Of a stretch of 10,363 nt of DNA, positions 6,042-10,363 are shown one piece after another. A program made the translations under genes and the position numbers. Position 1 is the first letter of the stretch; each line of letters starts with the position of its first letter. The notes under the pieces were generated by a model that worked only from the letters and a program-made list of their open reading frames with translations, did not search any database and was not told the origin of the DNA. This DNA comes from Clostridiales bacterium (GTDB lineage Bacteria; Bacillota; Clostridia; Oscillospirales; Butyricicoccaceae), in the NCBI GenBank assembly GCA_026419635.1, contig JANZZB010000049.1, positions 1 through 10,363 of the forward strand, in the 5' to 3' direction.

Positions 6042-6467
6042 ATGGAATTCGTATCAAAATCCGTTTCAGAAACAGAAAAAACGGGGGAAACATTTTCAAA
6101 ACAGCTTCAGACCGGTGACGTTGTTGCGTTATATGGGACACTGGGAGTCGGTAAAACGGCTTTTGTGCGCGGGGTTGCCCGCGGGCTGTCGGTAAAAGAT
6201 CGTGTTACCAGTCCAACTTTTGCAATAGTGAATGAATATAAAGGCGATTTGAAACTATATCATTTTGATGTCTATCGACTGCAATCTTCGGACGAGCTTT
6301 TTGACATCGGCTGGGAGGATTATCTAAACGCGAAGGGTGTGATCATAGTCGAGTGGAGTGAACTGATTGAAGATGCACTGCCTGGAAAGCGTTACAATAT
6401 ACGGTTTGACGCTGTTGACGATATAACACGCATAATCCATATTGAATCAAAGGAGGAGCCAAAATGA
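6042..6467 (+). CDS. tsaE: tRNA threonylcarbamoyladenosine synthesis ATPase TsaE
   Basis: TsaE is the ATPase that works with TsaB and TsaD to attach the threonylcarbamoyl group to A37 of ANN-reading tRNAs in the cytoplasm. The 141-residue product has a Walker A loop GTLGVGKT (32-39), the TSPTF segment (56-60), a DVYRL motif at D76 and EWSE (104-107), all typical of the family and at the usual length. GAGG (6033-6036) lies 5 bases before ATG 6042. Its stop codon overlaps the tsaB start (ATGA, 6464-6467), so the two are translationally coupled. It is the first gene of the rightward run. Confidence 0.96.
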   Translation: MEFVSKSVSETEKTGETFSKQLQTGDVVALYGTLGVGKTAFVRGVARGLSVKDRVTSPTFAIVNEYKGDLKLYHFDVYRLQSSDELFDIGWEDYLNAKGVIIVEWSELIEDALPGKRYNIRFDAVDDITRIIHIESKEEPK

Positions 6468-7174
6468 AGATTCTTGCGGTTGATTCTTCGGGCGCTCCCG
6501 CGTCGGTCGCATTATTGGATGACCAGAAATTGATTGCCGTTTCGTATCAGAATACGGGATTTACCCATAGCAGAACACTTTTGCCGATGATTGATACGCT
6601 TCTGGAAAATGCTGATTTTACCATTCAAGATATCGACGTTTTTGCCTGTGCTTCCGGACCCGGCTCTTTTACGGGTATTCGTATCGGTGTTTCAACGATA
6701 AAAGGCTTTGCGTTTGCAGAAGAAAAGCCTTGTGCAGCCGTTTCCACACTTGAGGGAATGGCATGGAACCTGTTGTTTACGGATAGAATCATTTGTCCTG
6801 TCATGGACGCAAGAGCGGGACAGGTATATAACGCATTGTTTTGCGTGAAGGATGGGAAAATTGAAAGATTCTGCCCAGATCGAACAATATCGATTGAGTT
6901 GCTTACCGAAGAGCTTTTGCGCTTAGGTGGAAAATATATTTTAGTTGGAGACGGATCTGCATTATGTTATAATAATTTATCGGAAAAAGGCATGAATGTA
7001 CTTATTCCGCCGGAAAATCTTCTGTATCAAAACGCTTATGGGGTAGCGCATGCAGCATTTTCAATGGCGGTATCGGGAAGGCTGATTGATGTGGGCGAAT
7101 TATCGCCTACTTATCTGCGGCTTTCACAGGCGGAGAGGGAAAGATTAAAAAAAATACAGTGTAAATCAATCTAA
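6464..7174 (+). CDS. tsaB: tRNA threonylcarbamoyladenosine synthesis protein TsaB
   Basis: TsaB is the ASKHA-fold partner that heterodimerises with TsaD and, with TsaE, makes t6A37 in tRNA. The 236-residue protein starts with ILAVDSS (3-9), has HS at 35-36 and the signature SGPGSFTGIRIG (64-75), then PVMDARAGQVYNALF and PTYLRLSQAERE near the C-terminus. AAAGGAGG just upstream lies within the end of tsaE. The usual following genes, rimI and tsaD, do not come next; rpiB does, after an 83-base gap with no evident terminator. Confidence 0.95.
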   Translation: MKILAVDSSGAPASVALLDDQKLIAVSYQNTGFTHSRTLLPMIDTLLENADFTIQDIDVFACASGPGSFTGIRIGVSTIKGFAFAEEKPCAAVSTLEGMAWNLLFTDRIICPVMDARAGQVYNALFCVKDGKIERFCPDRTISIELLTEELLRLGGKYILVGDGSALCYNNLSEKGMNVLIPPENLLYQNAYGVAHAAFSMAVSGRLIDVGELSPTYLRLSQAERERLKKIQCKSI

Positions 7175-7257
7175 CCTCTTTTTACCCTTAACATTTACAC
7201 ATGAACATTCCTTATATGGCCGTTATGTGTGTTTATCAGGAAAGGATTGGCTATTAC

Positions 7258-7713
7258 ATGGAAAAAACGTATGCAATCGGCTCGGACCATGCCGGGTTCT
7301 CTTTGAAAGAGACAATAAAAAAATATCTGATTGAAAAAGGATTTGAAATAACAGATTACGGAACATTTGACACATCAAGCTGTCATTACCCGGAATTTGC
7401 GGAACGTGTTGCTGACGCAGTGGCGCAGGGAAAACATCCGCTTGGGATTCTTGTTTGCGGGACAGGTATCGGGATGTCTATTTCGGCAAATAAAGTGCCG
7501 GGTATTCGCGCCGCAGCCGCTTCCGATTATTTCGGAGTGAAATTTACAAGGCTGCATAATGACGCAAACATCCTCTGCCTTGGCGAGCGCATTACGGGAC
7601 CGGGTGCCGCGTGCGAAATGGCCGAACTTTTTTTGAAGACTCCTTATGAAGGCGGACGGCATCAAAAAAGAGTCGATATTATTACAGAGATTGAAAGAAA
7701 ACATCTTAAGTAA
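7258..7713 (+). CDS. rpiB: Ribose-5-phosphate isomerase B
   Basis: RpiB interconverts ribulose 5-phosphate and ribose 5-phosphate in the non-oxidative pentose phosphate pathway, feeding PRPP synthesis. ATG 7258 is chosen because MEKTYAIGSDHAG aligns with the family start and AAAGGA (7241-7246) lies 11 bases upstream; the longer frame from 7201 adds a non-conserved leader. The 151-residue protein has SDHAG (9-13), the catalytic Cys67 in LVCGTGIGMSI, the phosphate-loop GTGIG, His100-Asn101-Asp102 and EGGRHQKRV. These match E. coli RpiB Cys66 and His99. A LacAB galactose-6-phosphate isomerase subunit is related, but there is one subunit only and no tagatose genes. Upp follows after 27 bases. Confidence 0.95.
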   Translation: MEKTYAIGSDHAGFSLKETIKKYLIEKGFEITDYGTFDTSSCHYPEFAERVADAVAQGKHPLGILVCGTGIGMSISANKVPGIRAAAASDYFGVKFTRLHNDANILCLGERITGPGAACEMAELFLKTPYEGGRHQKRVDIITEIERKHLK

Positions 7714-7740
7714 AATAACAATATATTGGGGGCGTATTCA

Positions 7741-8370
7741 ATGAAACAAGTGCACATCATGGACCATCCTCTTATCCAACATAAGCTTTCAATTATTCGG
7801 GACAAAACAACCGGCGTCAAAGAATTTCGAGAAGTTATCAATGAAATTGCAATGCTTTTATGTTACGAAGCTACACGTGATTTTCCGCTGAAAGAGGTTG
7901 AAATTGAAACTCCGGTTGCCTTTACGAAAACCAAAGTTATTTCCGGTAAAAAAGTAGCGATTGTGCCGATTTTACGTGCAGGGCTTGGCATGGTGGACGG
8001 AATCTTAAATTTGGTACCTGCTGCAAAAGTCGGACATATCGGCCTTTACAGAGACCCTGAGACGCTGCAGCCGGTCGAATATTACTGCAAATTTCCAAAT
8101 GATATCAGCGAAAGAGACGTCATTGTGTTAGACCCGATGTTGGCAACCGGCGGATCGGCTTCTGCTGCTATCCAATTTATTAAAAACTACGGGGTTAAGA
8201 ATATTAAGCTCATGTGTATTATTGCATCTCCGGAAGGAATTGCAAAAATGCAAGCCGACCACCCCGATGTCGAAATATTCTGTGCGGCGAAAGATGAACG
8301 TCTGAATGACCATGGGTATATTGTACCTGGTCTTGGTGATGCAGGAGATCGTATTTTCGGCACGAAATAA
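7741..8370 (+). CDS. upp: Uracil phosphoribosyltransferase
   Basis: Upp salvages uracil by joining it to PRPP to give UMP and pyrophosphate. ATG 7741 gives 209 residues, exactly the usual length, with a GGGGGC-type ribosome binding site (7728-7733) about 8 bases upstream; TTG 7726 would overlap that site. Signatures are PILRAGLGM, the PRPP-binding DPMLATGGSA (131-140) and the uracil-binding C-terminus YIVPGLGDAGDRIFGTK. It is 27 bases behind rpiB with no terminator between, so probably co-transcribed. rpiB and upp also lie near one another in Bacillus subtilis (ywlF-upp region). A strong terminator follows. Confidence 0.97.
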   Translation: MKQVHIMDHPLIQHKLSIIRDKTTGVKEFREVINEIAMLLCYEATRDFPLKEVEIETPVAFTKTKVISGKKVAIVPILRAGLGMVDGILNLVPAAKVGHIGLYRDPETLQPVEYYCKFPNDISERDVIVLDPMLATGGSASAAIQFIKNYGVKNIKLMCIIASPEGIAKMQADHPDVEIFCAAKDERLNDHGYIVPGLGDAGDRIFGTK

Positions 8371-8410
8371 TCTTAAAAAATGTAATCCGCAAAAATTAAA
8401 TTTAATTTTG

Positions 8411-8438
8411 AGCGGCAGAGAAGGCTCTGCCGCTTTTT
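8411..8438 (+). terminator. Rho-independent terminator of the tsaE-upp run
   Basis: AGCGGCAGAG (8411-8420) pairs perfectly with CTCTGCCGCT (8425-8434) around an AAGG tetraloop. Five Ts (8434-8438) follow. It is the strongest terminator in the window. Confidence 0.95.
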
Positions 8439-8445
8439 AGCAACA

Positions 8446-8480
8446 TAAGGCTCGGGAAGTAAGATATATCCTTCGCCTTA
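8446..8480 (+). promoter_or_regulatory. Imperfect leader hairpin before the methyltransferase gene
   Basis: TAAGGC (8446-8451) pairs with GCCTTA (8475-8480), and GAAG (8456-8459) with CTTC (8471-8474), with a 4-base bulge and an 11-base loop. It ends 10 bases before the AGGAG site at 8490-8494. It is far too small for a SAM or cobalamin riboswitch, and I recognise no RNA family. No clear promoter is seen in the 62 bases between the upp terminator and the gene. Confidence 0.4.
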
Positions 8481-8500
8481 GATTAAAGGTAGGAGTTTTT

Positions 8501-10258
8501 ATGGGAAAACTGGAAATCAAAAAAAACCACCTGCTGTTTGACGGGGCGTTTGGAAGTTATTATTATTCGCAAAGCTGCGATGATGCACCGTGTGAACTTG
8601 CCAATATCAAGTCTCCCGATGCTGTTTTGGATATCCATTCCCGTTATATTGAGGCAGGAGCACAGGCAATCAAAACCAATACTTTCTCCGCTAATACTGT
8701 TTCGCTGAAAACGGATTTCTCTCTTGTTCAGGAAGTAATCAGGAATGGTTACAATCTTGCGAAAAAGGCGGCGGGGGAAAGGGCCCTTGTCTTTGCTGAT
8801 ATCGGGCCGTTTCAATTGGACAATTCCGAGGCAACCCAATCCGAATATCTTAGGATTGTAGACGAATTCTTAAGCCTTGGAGCCGTAAACTTTTTGTTTG
8901 AAACATTTCCTGAGTATGAAGTTTTACGGCCGGTTTTGCGTCATATTCGCGAAAGACGGGATGATGCATTTATCATTTTGTCTTTTGCGGCATCGCAGGA
9001 TGGTTATACACGTCAGGGAAATTACTATAAGACATTGTTGGACGAAGCAGAGAATGAGGGGCTGGCCGACAGTATCGGGTTAAACTGTATCTGCGGTCCT
9101 ACTCATATCTTGCAGCTTTACCGCGAACTGAATAATCCTTCCGGATGTTTTTCCATTATGCCGAACGCGGGTTATCCGGTTCTCTCCGGCGGAAGGATTC
9201 TCTACAATAATAACGCGGAATATTTTGCAAAAAAGCTTGCGGAAATTGCAAAAAGCGGTGTCAAAATTTTGGGAGGCTGCTGCGGTACAACTCCAGAACA
9301 TATCCAGTTGGCGGCACAATTATTGAAATCAACGCAGATATGGGAAGATACTCAATTACCGGTTCCTATAAAGACAGCTCAAACAGCTAAAGAGAGTGAA
9401 TTCCAAAAAAAACTGAACCATGGTGACAAGGTATTTGCGGTAGAACTTGCTCCTCCTGCCGGAATTGACGCTGAAACATTGGTTGAGCGGGCAAAAGCCG
9501 CGAAAAAGGCCGGTGCGGACATTATTACTTTACCCGATTCGCCGTTATCCCGTGCGAGAGCAGACAGTATGTCCTGCGCATCGATCGTAAAGCGGGGAGC
9601 GGGAATTGATACAATTCCGCATCTTGCATGCCGCGATCGAAATATGATCGGTCTAAAGTCTGTTTTGCTGGCGGGAAAAATGCAAAAGATTGATAACGTT
9701 TTGGCTATTACCGGAGACCCGATGGTCCATACGGGCGAGGCGGTGGATAGAGGCGTTTTCAGCCTTCATTCAGCAAATTTGATAGCGTTTATTGAAAATT
9801 TGAACAAAGATGTTTTTAACGGAAACGGCTATTATGTCGGGGCAGCGCTTAACATAAACGCCGCCAATTTCAACGCGGAACTGAATCGTGCGATGAAAAA
9901 GGAAAAAAACGGCGCGGAATTTTTTATGACACAGCCGGTTTTCACAAGCCAGTCAAAAGAAAATTTAAAGCGGGCACATCAAACATTGAAGTCGAAAATC
10001 CTTGCCGGGATTATGCCGGTTGTAAGCTATAAAAACGCAGTATTTATTAACAATGAGATATCAGGCATTGGGGTACCGGAAGATCTTGTCAATGAACTGA
10101 GAGATAAAGAAAAAGCGGAAGCCGCACAAATATCGATTCGTTATTGCACGGACACAATGAAAAGTATTGAGGATCATTGCGACGGTTATTACCTGATTAC
10201 GCCGCTCGGACGGATTGATTTAATTTGCGAGATTATACAAGCGATTAAGAAAAAATAG
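8501..10258 (+). CDS. Homocysteine S-methyltransferase / methylenetetrahydrofolate reductase fusion
   Basis: The 585-residue bifunctional protein resembles B. subtilis YitJ. The N-terminal domain (~1-280) is a homocysteine-binding methyltransferase barrel: FDGAFGSY near residue 13, ADIGP (99-103), and the zinc ligands Cys196 (GLNC) and Cys260-Cys261 (GGCCGTTPEHI). The C-terminal domain (~308-585) is methylenetetrahydrofolate reductase, which reduces methylene-THF to methyl-THF with FAD. It shows E315 in FAVELAPP, PHLACRDRN (373-381), D406 in ITGDP and FFMTQPVF (474-481). The enzyme links folate one-carbon units to methionine. No folate-binding, cobalamin-binding or activation domain of full MetH is present, so the methyl donor or B12 partner is uncertain. 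AGGAG lies 6 bases before ATG 8501. Separate from upp because of the strong terminator; no S-box or T-box leader is visible, unlike yitJ in B. subtilis. Confidence 0.95.
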   Translation: MGKLEIKKNHLLFDGAFGSYYYSQSCDDAPCELANIKSPDAVLDIHSRYIEAGAQAIKTNTFSANTVSLKTDFSLVQEVIRNGYNLAKKAAGERALVFADIGPFQLDNSEATQSEYLRIVDEFLSLGAVNFLFETFPEYEVLRPVLRHIRERRDDAFIILSFAASQDGYTRQGNYYKTLLDEAENEGLADSIGLNCICGPTHILQLYRELNNPSGCFSIMPNAGYPVLSGGRILYNNNAEYFAKKLAEIAKSGVKILGGCCGTTPEHIQLAAQLLKSTQIWEDTQLPVPIKTAQTAKESEFQKKLNHGDKVFAVELAPPAGIDAETLVERAKAAKKAGADIITLPDSPLSRARADSMSCASIVKRGAGIDTIPHLACRDRNMIGLKSVLLAGKMQKIDNVLAITGDPMVHTGEAVDRGVFSLHSANLIAFIENLNKDVFNGNGYYVGAALNINAANFNAELNRAMKKEKNGAEFFMTQPVFTSQSKENLKRAHQTLKSKILAGIMPVVSYKNAVFINNEISGIGVPEDLVNELRDKEKAEAAQISIRYCTDTMKSIEDHCDGYYLITPLGRIDLICEIIQAIKKK

Positions 10259-10267
10259 ACATAAAAG

Positions 10268-10294
10268 AGGCTGTCGATAACGTCGCCAGCCTTT
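10268..10294 (+). terminator. Weak terminator-like hairpin after the fusion gene
   Basis: AGGCTG (10268-10273) pairs with CAGCCT (10287-10292), and only three Ts (10292-10294) follow. It starts 9 bases after the stop. The short T run makes it a marginal intrinsic terminator. Confidence 0.5.
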
Positions 10295-10320
10295 CGAGAG
10301 GGAATCCAATTCCCCCTCGA
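10294..10320 (+). repeat. Imperfect inverted repeat
   Basis: TCGAG (10294-10298) and GGGAAT (10300-10305) pair with ATTCCC (10309-10314) and CTCGA (10316-10320), with an A/C mismatch and a CCA loop. It directly abuts the preceding hairpin. No T tract follows. Confidence 0.75.
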
Positions 10321-10335
10321 TACTTCCCCAGGTGC

Positions 10336-10359
10336 GGACAAAACCTTCAGGTTTTGTCC
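10336..10359 (+). repeat. Perfect 11-base inverted repeat at the window edge
   Basis: GGACAAAACCT (10336-10346) is followed by TC and its exact reverse complement AGGTTTTGTCC (10349-10359). The window ends four bases later, so any T tract, matching repeat or downstream gene is out of view. I see no second copy in the window. Confidence 0.8.
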
Positions 10360-10363
10360 AGTG

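Noticed and set aside
7201..7257. Longer RpiB starting at ATG 7201
   Set aside because: The extra 19 residues are not conserved in the family, and the internal ATG 7258 has an upstream AAAGGA and the correct family N-terminus.
8439..8500. SAM, T-box, THF or cobalamin riboswitch before the methionine-related fusion gene
   Set aside because: The space is about 60 bases and none of the consensus segments is present.
1..10363. CRISPR array, toxin-antitoxin pair, phage defence cluster or transposon
   Set aside because: No spaced direct repeats, no transposase or nuclease signatures and no defence-type gene neighbourhood were seen; the content is mainly core metabolism and cell envelope.

Overview
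The window looks like a chromosomal housekeeping stretch from a low-GC Gram-positive bacterium of the class Clostridia, probably in or near the Oscillospiraceae/Ruminococcaceae. The grounds are strong AGGAGG-type ribosome binding sites, TTG starts, U-tailed hairpin terminators, a stand-alone AICAR formyltransferase behind a ZTP (pfl) riboswitch, and a YitJ-type homocysteine methyltransferase-MTHFR fusion. The genus assignment is inference. No mobile element, CRISPR array, rRNA or tRNA was seen.

Left part (1-2650), purine genes on the + strand. The window opens inside guaA (GMP synthase), of which the last 180 or so residues remain, closed by a strong terminator. Next is an AT-rich gene for a small two-helix membrane protein whose reading frame is broken by one base in a run of Ts. 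Then comes a clear promoter, a ZTP riboswitch with an overlapping terminator, and the AICAR formyltransferase gene it controls. That protein lacks the IMP cyclohydrolase domain of ordinary PurH.

Middle part (2650-5780). A monocistronic membrane-bound diguanylate cyclase with an intact GGDEF active site and inhibitory site reads rightward. A RodA/FtsW-type peptidoglycan glycosyltransferase reads leftward. The two converge on a shared bidirectional terminator.

Right part (5780-10363). A 300-base region divergent from rodA carries several TATAAT boxes, a perfect 12-base inverted repeat and a terminator-like leader hairpin. It leads into a tightly packed run tsaE-tsaB-rpiB-upp: tRNA threonylcarbamoyladenosine synthesis, pentose phosphate interconversion and uracil salvage. 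The run ends in a strong terminator. A separate gene for a homocysteine S-methyltransferase/methylenetetrahydrofolate reductase fusion follows, and the window ends in a cluster of three hairpins.

Themes: purine synthesis (GuaA, AICAR formyltransferase), PRPP and ribose-phosphate metabolism (RpiB, Upp) and folate one-carbon metabolism (AICAR formyltransferase uses 10-formyl-THF; MTHFR makes methyl-THF) recur, but apart from tsaE-upp the genes look like separate transcription units. I found no convincing undescribed multi-gene system. The points most worth a second look are the broken small membrane protein, the palindromic promoter/leader of tsaE, the split PurH under ZTP control, the unnamed sensor region of the diguanylate cyclase, and the terminal hairpin cluster.
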